Shown: positions 1 to 9,426, counted from the stretch's first letter. The stretch is DNA of 33,307 nt from Actinomycetota bacterium (GCA_019347695.1 JAHWKT010000017.1:1-33307); one strand, 5' to 3'. Translations and numbers: made by a program. Notes: a model not told the origin generated them from the letters alone.

Positions 1-1
1 C

Positions 2-853
2 CGGGTGCTGCAGTCGGTCGACCATCGGCTGTCCGACATGCAATGGGAGGTCCTGCTCGGTGGTCTGCTGGGTGACAGCGCGCTGTCACCCACACGCAGT
101 GGGCACGGTGCGCGGCTGCGGTGGGGACACGCGACGAAGCAGGCCGAGTACGCAGACTGGAAGGCATCGCTGTTCGCCAACATCGGCACCAGCCGGTCGA
201 TCAACGACAAGGGCGCGGTGTTCCACGACATGCGCCCACTGCCCGAGCTGGCCGAGTTTCGCGATGCCGTCTACATAGGCGGGAAGAAGGTCGTCAGCTA
301 CGACTACCTCAAGCAGCTGACCCCGCTGGCGCTGGCGATCTGGTACGCCGACGACGGCACGTTCACACTGCGATCGAAGGGCTTGCAGGAGCGGACGCGC
401 GGCGGTTCCGGCCGTTCCCAGACACTCGTCCGGCGGAGCCGGTCCGACGCGTGTTTCGTGGAACCAGGCTCCGCGAATATCTGTGTCGAGGCACTCGAGG
501 CCACCTCGCGGATCCGGCTCCAGGAGCACCTGCGCGACGAGTTCGGCATCACCGCCAGACTCGTCACGACCGCGGGCGACGCGATTCTGCGGTTCTCGAC
601 GCCCGAGACGGCGAAGCTGCACCGTCTGATCGCGCCATACGTCCACCCGTCGATGGACTACAAGCTGCTGCCATCCGAGCGTGGCCGGTTCGACGTCAGC
701 CCCGAGTTCACCGACTCCCGGCCGGCGCTCACACCGATGCCGGTGGTCGACATCCGCCAGACGCCGCTGCCGGCCGACCGGGTGCCGCACCGGTACGACA
801 TCGAGGTCGACGGCACGCACAACTACTTCGTCGACGGTGTCATGGTGCACAAC
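2..853 (+). other. Intein within RecA (partial, N-terminal part outside the window), LAGLIDADG type, C-terminal HN followed by Ser+1
   Basis: Splice junction VMVHN|SPET at 853/854. Both LAGLIDADG-like blocks are visible. Confidence 0.92.
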
Positions 854-1282
854 TCGCCCGAGACGCAGCCGGGTGGGCGGGCGCTGAAGTTCTACTCGTC
901 GGTGCGTCTGGACGTCCGGCGGATCGAGTCGCTCAAGGACGGCACCGACTTCGTCGGCAACCGGGTCCGGGTCAAGGTCGTCAAGAACAAGGTGGCGCCG
1001 CCGTTCCGTCAGGCCGAGTTCGACATCCTGTTCGGTGAGGGGATCTCGAGGGAAGGGTCGATCCTCGACGTCGGCGTGGACGCCGGGTTCATCCGCAAGG
1101 CCGGTGCCTGGTACACCTACGAGGGCGAGCAGCTCGGGCAGGGGCGCGAGAACGCCCGCAACTTCCTGCGCGAGCACGACGACGTCGCCGCCGAGATCTA
1201 CAAGAAGGTGACCGAGCATCTCGGTCTGGCGCCGAGCGAGGACATCGGCGACGCCGACGGCGATCCCGACGGCATCCTGTGA
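2..1282 (+). CDS. recA: RecA recombinase, 3' part, containing the C-terminal part of a LAGLIDADG intein (gene starts upstream of the window)
   Basis: The frame is open from the window edge. Intein motifs are [11 protein letters not shown] and [11 protein letters not shown], ending in [12 protein letters not shown], followed by RecA extein [30 protein letters not shown]...[23 protein letters not shown]. Confidence 0.95.
   Translation, partial: RVLQSVDHRLSDMQWEVLLGGLLGDSALSPTRSGHGARLRWGHATKQAEYADWKASLFANIGTSRSINDKGAVFHDMRPLPELAEFRDAVYIGGKKVVSYDYLKQLTPLALAIWYADDGTFTLRSKGLQERTRGGSGRSQTLVRRSRSDACFVEPGSANICVEALEATSRIRLQEHLRDEFGITARLVTTAGDAILRFSTPETAKLHRLIAPYVHPSMDYKLLPSERGRFDVSPEFTDSRPALTPMPVVDIRQTPLPADRVPHRYDIEVDGTHNYFVDGVMVHNSPETQPGGRALKFYSSVRLDVRRIESLKDGTDFVGNRVRVKVVKNKVAPPFRQAEFDILFGEGISREGSILDVGVDAGFIRKAGAWYTYEGEQLGQGRENARNFLREHDDVAAEIYKKVTEHLGLAPSEDIGDADGDPDGIL
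428..477 (-). repeat. Dispersed two-hairpin repeat, copy 1 (50 bp), inside the RecA intein coding sequence
   Basis: gtccggcggagccggtccgacgcgtgtttcgtggaaccaggctccgcgaa matches copy 3 at 44/50 positions in the same orientation, and copies 2 and 4 in reverse complement. Confidence 0.9.
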
Positions 1283-1788
1283 CCGTGACGCAGGCGCCGG
1301 CCGACCATGAGCGGGCGCGCTCCGCCGCGGTCGGCTTCATCCTGCGCTCGACCAAGGCCAGACCACAGACCACGGCGGAGCTGCGCGGCGAGCTCGAGGC
1401 GCGCGAGCACCCCGCCGACGTGATCGATGACGCCATCGCACGGGCGACCGCGATCGGCGCGATCGATGACGCCGCGTTCGCGCGCGCCTGGGTCGCCGAC
1501 CGGGGCCTGGTACGCGGCTACTCGGCGTCCCGCCTGCGCCGGGAGCTGCGTCGCCGCCGTGTGCCCGACCCCTTGATCGACGACGCACTCACCCAGCTCG
1601 ACGAACGCGACGAACTGGCGGTCGCGACCGACCTGGCCAGGCACCGGGCCCAGCGGATGCCGGCCACGTTGGAGCCCGAAGCGGTGGCCCGTCGGCTGCT
1701 CGGGTTCCTCGCCCGGCGCGGGTACCCGGAGGGGCTGGCGCGCCGGGTGGCGATCGATGTCAGCGGTCTCGACCGCCACTGGGACTAG
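1279..1788 (+). CDS. recX: Regulatory protein RecX
   Basis: GTG start overlaps the recA stop. The protein is rich in RecX-type motifs ([39 protein letters not shown]). The recA-recX order is classical. Confidence 0.93.
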   Translation: MTVTQAPADHERARSAAVGFILRSTKARPQTTAELRGELEAREHPADVIDDAIARATAIGAIDDAAFARAWVADRGLVRGYSASRLRRELRRRRVPDPLIDDALTQLDERDELAVATDLARHRAQRMPATLEPEAVARRLLGFLARRGYPEGLARRVAIDVSGLDRHWD

Positions 1789-1826
1789 ACTGCCGCCACG
1801 ACCGCGAGTCCGGGAAGGCGCTATCC

Positions 1827-2102
1827 GTGAGCACCGTGCAGGTGTGGCTGCTGATCGGTGTACCCGTGCTGTTCGTCGGTGTCGTGTTGTTCACCGCCCG
1901 CTCGCGAGCGCTCGGCGTCCTGGGTGTCCTCGCGACGCTCGGCGGCGCGGTGGCGATGGCGGCGGTCGACCGCGCGTCCGGTGCTGTGCTCGGCGTAGTC
2001 GCCGTGCTGCTGTACGCCACGGGCCGTGCGGGCGATGGTGCGGTCGTCGGCGCTGACCCCGTGCGCGGACGGGCAGGCGCGCCGGATACGAACCCGCCGT
2101 GA
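1827..2102 (+). CDS. Small predicted membrane protein (91 aa)
   Basis: GTG start. Hydrophobic segments VWLLIGVPVLFVGVVLF, ALGVLGVLATLGGAVAMAAV and AVLGVVAVLLYATG. Confidence 0.55.
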   Translation: MSTVQVWLLIGVPVLFVGVVLFTARSRALGVLGVLATLGGAVAMAAVDRASGAVLGVVAVLLYATGRAGDGAVVGADPVRGRAGAPDTNPP

Positions 2103-2124
2103 TCGGCGGCTATCGTTGGCCGCA

Positions 2125-3537
2125 GTGAACGCGCGAACGTACTTCATCCGCACGTACGGCTGCCAGATGAACGAGCACGACTCGGAGCGGGCGGCCGGCG
2201 TGCTCGAGACGATGGGCTACCGGCCGGCCGATGACGCCGAAGCGGCCGACCTCGTGCTGTTCAACACCTGCGCGATCAGGGAGAACGCCGATCACAAGCT
2301 GTACGGCCACCTGTCGCAGCTCAAGCCACTCAAGCTCACCGACCCCGGCAAACAGGTCGTCGTCGGCGGCTGCCTCGCGCAGAAGGATCAGGGCGCCATC
2401 GCCGAGCGGGCGCCCTGGGTCGACGTCGTCTACGGCACCCACAACCTCGCGCGCCTGCCAGCGCTGCTGCGGCAGGCCGACTCCGCGGCGCTGCCGGTCG
2501 TCGAGATCATCGAGCAGACCGAGGCGTTCCCCTCGGCGCTGCCGGCCCGGCGGGAGGTCGCCCACCACGCGTGGGTGTCGATCTCGATCGGCTGTGACAA
2601 CACCTGCACGTTCTGCATCGTCCCGTCGCTGCGCGGCCCGGAGAAGTCGCGCCGCATGGGCGACATCCTCGCCGAGGTGCGAAGCCTCGTCGCCGACGGG
2701 GTCAGCGAGGTCACGCTGCTCGGTCAGAACGTCAACTCGTACGGTCGTGATCTCGTGCGTCGTGGCGAGATCGCCGCACCCGGGCGGCGCAACCGCACGT
2801 TGTTCGCCGAGCTGCTCCACGCGCTCGGTGATGTCGACGGCCTCGAGCGCATCCGCTTCACGAGTCCGCATCCCAAGGATTTCACGTCCGACGTGTTCGC
2901 GGCGATGCGTGACATCCCAGCGGTGTGTGAGCACCTGCACCTGCCGCTGCAGTCGGGCAGCGACCGGATCCTGCGACGCATGCAACGGTCCTACCGTGCG
3001 CATCGTTTCCTCGACCTGGTCTCGGAGGCACGCGGCACTATCCCGGGAGTGGCGATCTCGACCGACATCATCGTGGGTTTCCCTGGCGAGACCGACGAGG
3101 ACTTCGAACAGACGATGCAGGTCACCGCGGCGGCCGCGTTCGACTCGGCGTACACCTTCGAGTACTCGCGGCGGCCCGGCACGGCTGCGGTCGATCTCGA
3201 CGGCCATCTGGAGCCGTCGCTGGTCAACGTCCGCTACCGGCGGCTGGCGGCGCGCACCCGCGAACTTGCCGGCGCATCGAACGCCCGCCAGATCGGCACC
3301 GTGCAGGAACTGTTGATCGAGGGACCGTCCAAGACCGATGCGCGTCGGATGTCCGGTCGGACGCGGACCAACCGGTTGGTGCACGTCGCCCGCCACCCCT
3401 TGGCGCGCGCCGGAGCGTTGGTGCCCGCGCGCCTCGAGGAGGCGGCGTCGTTCTACCTGTTGGGCGCCGTGACCGATGCGCCGTTGGATGCGCCGGTCGG
3501 CACGCCGCTGCCAGCGGCGAACGTCCCAGCGAGGTGA
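2125..3537 (+). CDS. miaB: tRNA-2-methylthio-N6-dimethylallyladenosine synthase MiaB
   Basis: YFIRTYGCQMNEHDSER, LFNTCAIRENAD, radical-SAM motif SIGCDNTCTFCIVPSLRG, HLPLQSGSDRILRRMQRSY. The GTG at 2125 is preferred over the longer ORF start at 2026. Confidence 0.96.
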   Translation: MNARTYFIRTYGCQMNEHDSERAAGVLETMGYRPADDAEAADLVLFNTCAIRENADHKLYGHLSQLKPLKLTDPGKQVVVGGCLAQKDQGAIAERAPWVDVVYGTHNLARLPALLRQADSAALPVVEIIEQTEAFPSALPARREVAHHAWVSISIGCDNTCTFCIVPSLRGPEKSRRMGDILAEVRSLVADGVSEVTLLGQNVNSYGRDLVRRGEIAAPGRRNRTLFAELLHALGDVDGLERIRFTSPHPKDFTSDVFAAMRDIPAVCEHLHLPLQSGSDRILRRMQRSYRAHRFLDLVSEARGTIPGVAISTDIIVGFPGETDEDFEQTMQVTAAAAFDSAYTFEYSRRPGTAAVDLDGHLEPSLVNVRYRRLAARTRELAGASNARQIGTVQELLIEGPSKTDARRMSGRTRTNRLVHVARHPLARAGALVPARLEEAASFYLLGAVTDAPLDAPVGTPLPAANVPAR

Positions 3538-4280
3538 CGGACCGGACACTGCGCGGTGCGGCGAGCATCCCGAGTGCGCCGCTGCTGGTCGAGGGTGTCG
3601 GGGTCGGCGGTGGTGCCGGCGTACAGGAGCTGCGCGACAGCGTGCACCGCGTCATCGAACGGCTGCCCGCCACCGACGTGACGGTGCTGGTGGCAGCCGG
3701 CCAGTCGGTGCTGCACGACACCGCCGAGATCAACCTGGCCGGATTGGGCTACCCACACATCACCCGCACCCTCGCGCCGTGCCCCGAGGCCATCGCCGTG
3801 CTGTCGCGCGTGACACAGTACCCGCGGGTGCGGCGGCCGCGGCTGCCGCTGGATCTCGCCGTGCTGGGGTTGTTGGCGGGAGACACGGCGCCCGTCGTCG
3901 CGCTCGAGGTCCCGGCGTCCGCCGAGTTCGCGGTGCTGTCGGCACTGGGAACCAGCGTTGTGCAGGCGCTCGAGGAGGCGGAGCTGACCGGCACGATGAT
4001 CGTGGCCGGCGACCTGTCGGCCGGCCTCGACGGCAGCGCACCGCTCGCGCAGCGTCCCGGTGCCAGGGAGTGGGACGCCCGCGTCGTCGCGTCGTTCACC
4101 AGCGATGCCTCGGCCCGACTGGAGGAGCTGGGGCCGGCGGCCGCGGCGGAGGTCGGCGCCCGCGGGTGGGCGGCGTTGTGCGTGCTGCACGGGGCGGCGG
4201 CGTCGGCCGACCTGCAGCTGCACGTGCGGCGCTACACGGCCCCACGTGGTGTCGGGTACCTGGTGATGTCGGGGAAATGA
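3534..4280 (+). CDS. Class III extradiol dioxygenase-like (MEMO-like) protein in the miaB-miaA interval
   Basis: Start overlaps the miaB stop. Sequence and position resemble the actinobacterial gene usually found between miaB and miaA. Confidence 0.65.
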   Translation: MTDRTLRGAASIPSAPLLVEGVGVGGGAGVQELRDSVHRVIERLPATDVTVLVAAGQSVLHDTAEINLAGLGYPHITRTLAPCPEAIAVLSRVTQYPRVRRPRLPLDLAVLGLLAGDTAPVVALEVPASAEFAVLSALGTSVVQALEEAELTGTMIVAGDLSAGLDGSAPLAQRPGAREWDARVVASFTSDASARLEELGPAAAAEVGARGWAALCVLHGAAASADLQLHVRRYTAPRGVGYLVMSGK

Positions 4281-5254
4281 CCGGAACAGCCGCACCCGCG
4301 GTGACCGCGATCGTCGGGCCGACCGCCGCAGGCAAGTCGGCGATCGCCGAGACGGTGGCGTCGACCATGCGGGCCGAGATCGTCGCGGTCGACGCGTTCA
4401 CGATCTACCGCGGCATGGACATCGGCACCGACACGCCGGTCGCACCCGCCGTCGCGCATCACATGGTCGATGTGCTGGACCCCTCGGTCGAGTGCACCGC
4501 GCAGTGGTTCCAACGTCGGGCGCGGGCTGCGATCGCCGACGTGCTGCGACGTGGTCGCCATCCGCTCCTCGTCGGTGGGTCAGGTTTGTACTTCCGCGCG
4601 GTGGTCGATCCGCTGGAGTTTCCGCCGACCGACGCGCAGGTGCGCGCCGACCTCGAACGCCGCTACCCGCACGCCGCCGCGGCCCACGACGCGCTCGCCG
4701 TCGCCGATCCCGACACGGCGGCCACCGTCGATCCGGGCAACTGGCGGCGCGCGATCCGCGCGCTCGAGGTGGTCACGCTCACCGGGCGGTCCTTTCTGTC
4801 GTGGCGTGTCGCATGGGACGACTACACGCCGTGGTACTCGGGGCTGCGGGTCGTCGGCGTCGATATCGCCCGCGACCAGCTGGCACAGCGCATCGTCGAC
4901 CGCGTCGATGCGATGCTGGCGGCCGGCTGGGTAGACGAGGCCGCCCGGTTGCGCGGCCGTGCGTTGTCGCGGACCGCGGCGGCTGCGATCGGGTACGCCG
5001 AGCTCTGGGAGCACCTGGACAGCAGGTGCACGCTGGCGCAGGCGCGCGAGCGGATCATCGTGCGTACCCGCCGGTATGCGGTCCGGCAGCAGCGCTGGTT
5101 CGCCGCCGATCGGCGGGTACGCTGGATGGCACCCGCCGCTGCGACCCACTGGCTGCTCGAAGGTCCGGGGCGGGTGGCCGACACCGATCGGCACGCCGAA
5201 GCTCGTCACGGTCGCGACGACAGATCGCCGCCGGCCGGTTCTGCAGGGGAGTGA
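4277..5254 (+). CDS. miaA: tRNA dimethylallyltransferase MiaA
   Basis: P-loop VGPTAAGKSAIAE, DAFTIYRGMDIGTDTP, HHMVDVLDPS, LLVGGSGLYFRAV. The ATG at 4277 overlaps the upstream stop. Confidence 0.95.
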   Translation: MTGTAAPAVTAIVGPTAAGKSAIAETVASTMRAEIVAVDAFTIYRGMDIGTDTPVAPAVAHHMVDVLDPSVECTAQWFQRRARAAIADVLRRGRHPLLVGGSGLYFRAVVDPLEFPPTDAQVRADLERRYPHAAAAHDALAVADPDTAATVDPGNWRRAIRALEVVTLTGRSFLSWRVAWDDYTPWYSGLRVVGVDIARDQLAQRIVDRVDAMLAAGWVDEAARLRGRALSRTAAAAIGYAELWEHLDSRCTLAQARERIIVRTRRYAVRQQRWFAADRRVRWMAPAAATHWLLEGPGRVADTDRHAEARHGRDDRSPPAGSAGE

Positions 5255-5264
5255 GCGATAGCTG

Positions 5265-6110
5265 ATGCAGGTCACGAAGGTCCATGGCTGCGGCAACGAC
5301 TTCGTGTTGATCGGTGATCTCGGCGATGCGCTCGACGTCTCGTCGGATCTGGTACGCGCGTTGTGCGACCGTCATCGCGGTGTCGGCGGCGACGGTGTCA
5401 TCCGGATCGCGCCACCGCGTGATGCCGAGTCGGACGTGTTCATGGACTATCGCAACTCCGACGGTGGTGTCGTCGAGATGTGCGGCAATGGTGTCCGCTG
5501 TGTCGCGAGCTACCTGCTCAACCGCGGGCTGTGTCGTGGCGACCAGGTCCGTGTCGGGTCGCGTGCCGGTGTCAAGACGGTGCGGGTGACGGCACGTGAC
5601 CGCGATGGTCGGGTCAGCGAGACTGAGGTCGACATGGGCACGCCCGAGGCGACCGGCACCGTCGCGCTTCGCGTGCCCGCCCCGGACGGCAAGTACGCGG
5701 TCGAGATCGAGGCCGTCACCGTGTCGATGGGCAACCCGCATGCGGTGGTCGAGGTCGACGACCTGAGCGCTGTGCCGGTCGGGGAGTGGGGTCCACGGAT
5801 CGAGCACGATCCGGCGTTCGTCGACGGCACCAACGTCGAGTTCATCACTGTGCCGGCGCCCGATGTCATCCATGGACGGATCTGGGAACGCGGCGTCGGG
5901 GAGACTCTCGCGTCGGGCACCGGCGCATCGGCGATGGCGGTCGCAGCGCACCTGCAGGGACGTACCGGCCGCGATGTCCGTGTGCGAGTTCCGGGTGGTG
6001 TGCTGACCGCACGGTGGACGTCGTCGACGTTGCTCATCCGTGGTCCTGCGGTCGAGGTGTTCGACGCCGAGCTCGATGATGTGTGGCTCGCCACGTTGGT
6101 CGATGACTGA
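5265..6110 (+). CDS. dapF: Diaminopimelate epimerase
   Basis: KVHGCGNDFVLI, MCGNGVRCVA, GETLASGTGASAMAVAAHL. Confidence 0.96.
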   Translation: MQVTKVHGCGNDFVLIGDLGDALDVSSDLVRALCDRHRGVGGDGVIRIAPPRDAESDVFMDYRNSDGGVVEMCGNGVRCVASYLLNRGLCRGDQVRVGSRAGVKTVRVTARDRDGRVSETEVDMGTPEATGTVALRVPAPDGKYAVEIEAVTVSMGNPHAVVEVDDLSAVPVGEWGPRIEHDPAFVDGTNVEFITVPAPDVIHGRIWERGVGETLASGTGASAMAVAAHLQGRTGRDVRVRVPGGVLTARWTSSTLLIRGPAVEVFDAELDDVWLATLVDD

Positions 6111-7485
6111 CGTGCACCGGCACGATGCGCTGTCACGCGCCGAGCAACGTCGCGCGCAAGCCGAACGCATCGGCGATCATGCGCCGCGGGAGGGTGTCGA
6201 CATCATCCGCCCCGTCGAGCGGGCGATTCTGGTCGCGGTGCGGCTTCCCGACAAGACCGCGGCCGATGTCACCTCGTCACTCGACGAGCTCGAGCTGCTG
6301 GTTGACACGGCGGGCGGTGACGCGGTCGAGCGGTTCACCCAGCGCCGGGACCGGCCCGATCCCGCCACCTTCATCGGCAGCGGCAAGGTGACGATCCTGC
6401 GCGACCGGGTGCGGGTGACCGAAGCCGACGCTGTGATCTTCGACGACGAGTTGACACCCGCGCAGCAGCGCAACCTCGAGGAGGCGCTCGCGACGAAGGT
6501 GCTCGACCGCACCATCGTGATCCTCGATATCTTCGCGCAGCACGCCTCGACACGGCAGGGCAAGCTGCAGGTGGAGTTCGCGCAGCTCACCTACCTGCTG
6601 TCACGGCTGCGCGGGTGGGGCCAGGCGTTGTCGCGTCAGGCCGGCGGCATCGGCACGCGTGGCCCGGGCGAGTCACAACTCGAGGTCGACCGGCGACGGA
6701 TCAACCGGCGGATCAGCCGACTGCGCGACGACCTGGCCCGCGCGCACGAGGCCCGAACGTTGACGAACCGAAGCCGTGCGCGGAACCAGGTGCCGGTCGT
6801 CGCGTTGGTCGGGTACACCAACGCGGGCAAGTCGACGGTGCTCAACCGGCTGACGGGCGCGACCGTTGGGGTGGCCGATCGCCTGTTCGCGACTCTCGAC
6901 GTGACGGCACGTCGTCTCGAGCTGACCGATGGCCGTACCGCGGTCGCCACCGACACGGTGGGGTTCATCCAGAACCTGCCGACGCAGCTCGTCGAGGCCT
7001 TCACCTCCACACTCGAGCAGACTCTCGATGCCGAGCTGTTGTTGCACGTCTGTGATGCCAGTCATCCGCGGGTCGAGGAACAGATCACGGCGGTCGATGC
7101 CGTGCTCAGCGAGATCGGTGCGGCCGAGCTGCCCCGGCTGCTGGTGCTCAACAAGATCGATGTCGCTGACGACGCGACGGTTCGGCGGTTGACGCGCGGC
7201 CACGGTGATGCGGTTGCGGTGTCTGGTCTGACCGGTGCAGGGATCGACCGTCTCGTCGTCGCGGTGACAGCCAGGCTGGCGTCGCCACGTCGCATGGTGG
7301 AGGCGCTGGTGCCGTACGCGCACGCCGACCTGATCGCGCTGGCGCACCGCGACGGGACGGTGCTCAAGGAGGAGCACCGTCCCGAGGGCACGCACATCGT
7401 GGCGCAGCTGGACGCCGGTCCCGCCGCGTCGTTCGCGCCCTTCGAGGTCCGCAATGGCCGGGACGGGTCGGCAGCGCCCGAGTGA
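6103..7485 (+). CDS. hflX: GTPase HflX
   Basis: FIGSGKV, GPGESQLEVDRR, G1 motif VGYTNAGKSTVLNRLTGA, DTVGFIQNLPTQLVEAF, NKID. Confidence 0.95.
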   Translation: MTDVHRHDALSRAEQRRAQAERIGDHAPREGVDIIRPVERAILVAVRLPDKTAADVTSSLDELELLVDTAGGDAVERFTQRRDRPDPATFIGSGKVTILRDRVRVTEADAVIFDDELTPAQQRNLEEALATKVLDRTIVILDIFAQHASTRQGKLQVEFAQLTYLLSRLRGWGQALSRQAGGIGTRGPGESQLEVDRRRINRRISRLRDDLARAHEARTLTNRSRARNQVPVVALVGYTNAGKSTVLNRLTGATVGVADRLFATLDVTARRLELTDGRTAVATDTVGFIQNLPTQLVEAFTSTLEQTLDAELLLHVCDASHPRVEEQITAVDAVLSEIGAAELPRLLVLNKIDVADDATVRRLTRGHGDAVAVSGLTGAGIDRLVVAVTARLASPRRMVEALVPYAHADLIALAHRDGTVLKEEHRPEGTHIVAQLDAGPAASFAPFEVRNGRDGSAAPE

Positions 7486-7491
7486 GTCGCG

Positions 7492-8130
7492 CTACAGACT
7501 GCGCAGCACGGCGACGACGCGGCCCAAAACCGCAGCCTGCTCGTTGGAGGAGACAGGGATCGGTTCGTAGCCCTCGTTGGCGGGATCGAGGAACACCTGG
7601 CCGTCGCGGGTCCGACGGAAGAACTTGACGGTGGCCTCACCGTCGATCATCGCGGCACACATCTCGCCCTGCTCGACGGTCGGCTGCTGGCGGATCACCA
7701 CGTAGTCGCCCGGCAGCACACCGGCGAGCACCATCGACTCTCCGCGCACCCGCAGCATGAACAGCGTGCCGTCGCCGACGAGGTCCTTGGGCAGCTGATA
7801 CAGCTCCTCCACCCGTTCGTCGGCGAGGATCGGAGCACCCGCGGCGATCTCACCCACCAGTGGGACCGCGCGCACGCTGGCAGGCGTCCGTGCGAGCTCG
7901 CTGTCGGGATCGAACCGGACCTCGATCGCCCGAGGGCGTGACGGATCGCGTCGCAGGTACCCGAGGCGCTCCAGCGATGCGAGCTGTGCGTGGACGCTCG
8001 AGGTCGACCGAAGGCCGACCGCCTCGCCGATCTCACGCACGCTCGGCGGATACCCGCGTTGCTCCACGGTCTGCCGGATCATGTCGAGGATCTGCTGCTG
8101 TCGGGAGGTCAGGTCGGTGCTGCCGCTCAT
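7492..8130 (-). CDS. lexA: LexA repressor
   Basis: LTSRQQQILDMIRQ...GYPPSVREIGEAVGLRSTSSVHAQL, cleavage site VGEIAAGAPILA, catalytic VRGESM and ATVKFFRR. Confidence 0.97.
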   Translation of the reverse strand: MSGSTDLTSRQQQILDMIRQTVEQRGYPPSVREIGEAVGLRSTSSVHAQLASLERLGYLRRDPSRPRAIEVRFDPDSELARTPASVRAVPLVGEIAAGAPILADERVEELYQLPKDLVGDGTLFMLRVRGESMVLAGVLPGDYVVIRQQPTVEQGEMCAAMIDGEATVKFFRRTRDGQVFLDPANEGYEPIPVSSNEQAAVLGRVVAVLRSL

Positions 8131-8226
8131 GGAGTGCTCCTTGGGCGTGTGTGGTTGATCGACCGGGCGGTGGTTCGGGCGCCGCGATCGAGTTGTGAGC
8201 ACGGTAGCGATTCGTGGCACGAAAGG

Positions 8227-8240
8227 CAAACACCTGTTCG
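8227..8240. promoter_or_regulatory. SOS (LexA) box-like site 1, CAAACACCTGTTCG
   Basis: Close match to the actinobacterial/Gram-positive LexA box CGAAC-N4-GTTCG. Confidence 0.7.
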
Positions 8241-8292
8241 CTTTGTGCGCTTGCGCCGATGCGCGATCCCGTTGGCCGACCCGAGTTGACAG

Positions 8293-8306
8293 CAAACACC
8301 TGTTCG
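8293..8306. promoter_or_regulatory. SOS (LexA) box-like site 2, CAAACACCTGTTCG
   Basis: Same 14-mer as site 1, 66 bp away. Confidence 0.7.
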
Positions 8307-8325
8307 GTCATGCTGGAGTCTTGAT

Positions 8326-8339
8326 CGAACACAGGTTCG
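8326..8339. promoter_or_regulatory. SOS (LexA) box 3, CGAACACAGGTTCG
   Basis: Perfect CGAAC-N4-GTTCG, 33 bp from site 2 and upstream of the LysM gene. Confidence 0.85.
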
Positions 8340-8392
8340 TTTCTGACGGGCAATGGGTACGTTCCGCAACGAGCGAGTGACCGGAGGTAGTA

Positions 8393-8815
8393 ATGGCTGT
8401 CGCACTGCGTGATCTGGAGCGGGGCCACACCGGATACCGTCCGAACCTACGCGTCGTCCACTCGGGGCCGCCGGCGCCACCAACCCCCACGCCCGTGTAC
8501 TGGCGTCGCCGGCTGGTCGCACTCGCGCTTGTGGCCCTCGTCGTGCTGGGAGTGGCGATGGTGGTGCGGTCGGTGGCTCGATCTGCGGTTCCGACTACGC
8601 AGATTGAGATGACCGTCACGATGTCGACCGGCGACACGCTGTGGGATCTGGCCCGACGTTATGCGCCGGCTGACACCGACCGCGCCGCCTGGGTGGTCGA
8701 CGTCGCCACTCGCAACGGTGTCGACCCCGGTGCCGTCCTTCCTGGGACGCCGCTCGTGATCCCGGTCGGTGGGCCGCAGGTCCTGGCTGATCCGCAGGCG
8801 ACCATCGTGCGCTGA
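8393..8815 (+). CDS. Single-pass membrane LysM-domain protein (YneA/DivS/ChiZ-type SOS cell-division inhibitor candidate)
   Basis: TM RRRLVALALVALVVLGVAMVVRSV, LysM-like MTVTMSTGDTLWDLARRYAPADTDRAAWVVDVATRNGVDPGAVLPGTPLVIP. Lies between lexA and nrdR, as in mycobacteria and corynebacteria. Confidence 0.82.
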   Translation: MAVALRDLERGHTGYRPNLRVVHSGPPAPPTPTPVYWRRRLVALALVALVVLGVAMVVRSVARSAVPTTQIEMTVTMSTGDTLWDLARRYAPADTDRAAWVVDVATRNGVDPGAVLPGTPLVIPVGGPQVLADPQATIVR

Positions 8816-8853
8816 CGCGCTAATCGCGGCGCGTGCAGGGCGTCGTCCACCCC

Positions 8854-9336
8854 TCAGGGGCTTGCCACGTGCCGATCATCGCCGTGGTCGACTTCGAGGG
8901 ACGCAACCTCGCGGGCGAAATCCTCGGGTGATGTGAATCCCTTGTAGACGCTCGCGAAGCGAACATAGGCGACCTGGTCAATGCCCCGCAGCACCTCGAG
9001 CACCGTCCGCCCGATCTCCTCGCTGGCGACGGTTCGGCGCCCGCCCCGGCGGAGCTGTGCCTCCACCTTCGCGGCACTGGTGCGCACGACGTCGCCATCA
9101 AGGTCGAGGTTGGCCAACGCCCGTGCGAGGCCCAGATGCAGCTTGTCCCGCTGGAACGGCTCGACGGCGCCGTGGCGCTTGCGGACGGTGAGCGGCTCGT
9201 GTGTCGCGCGCTCGAACGTGGTGAAGCGCTGGTGGCAGGCACGGCACTCCCGTCGCCGACGGATCGACTCGCCGTCGTCGACAGGGCGTGAGTCGACGAC
9301 GCGGTCGTCGTTGGCGGCACAGTACGGACAACGCAC
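8854..9336 (-). CDS. nrdR: Transcriptional repressor NrdR
   Basis: VRCPYCAANDDRVVDSRPVDDGESIRRRRECRACHQRFTTFER, KRHGAVEPFQRDKL. GTG start at 9336. Confidence 0.95.
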   Translation of the reverse strand: MRCPYCAANDDRVVDSRPVDDGESIRRRRECRACHQRFTTFERATHEPLTVRKRHGAVEPFQRDKLHLGLARALANLDLDGDVVRTSAAKVEAQLRRGGRRTVASEEIGRTVLEVLRGIDQVAYVRFASVYKGFTSPEDFAREVASLEVDHGDDRHVASP

Positions 9337-9426
9337 AGCTGGCCTCCGCGGTCTCCTACGAAATCTACCGGCTCTCCACCGGCGTACGGGGCGCACCGCA
9401 CACCCACGGCACCGGGTTTCACAGAT

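Noticed and set aside
86-1219. Long minus-strand ORF opposite recA (and similar at 2110-3549, 10935-12221, 12468-13823)
   Set aside because: High-GC shadow ORFs antisense to clearly recognised genes; Arg/His/Asp-rich translations without domains.
3476-4276. N-terminal extension of the MiaA ORF
   Set aside because: Arg/Gly-rich out-of-frame translation of the upstream gene; MiaA begins at 4277.
8851-8866. CCCCTCAGGGG as a terminator between the LysM gene and nrdR
   Set aside because: Arms of 5 bp with a 1-nt centre cannot form a stable hairpin.
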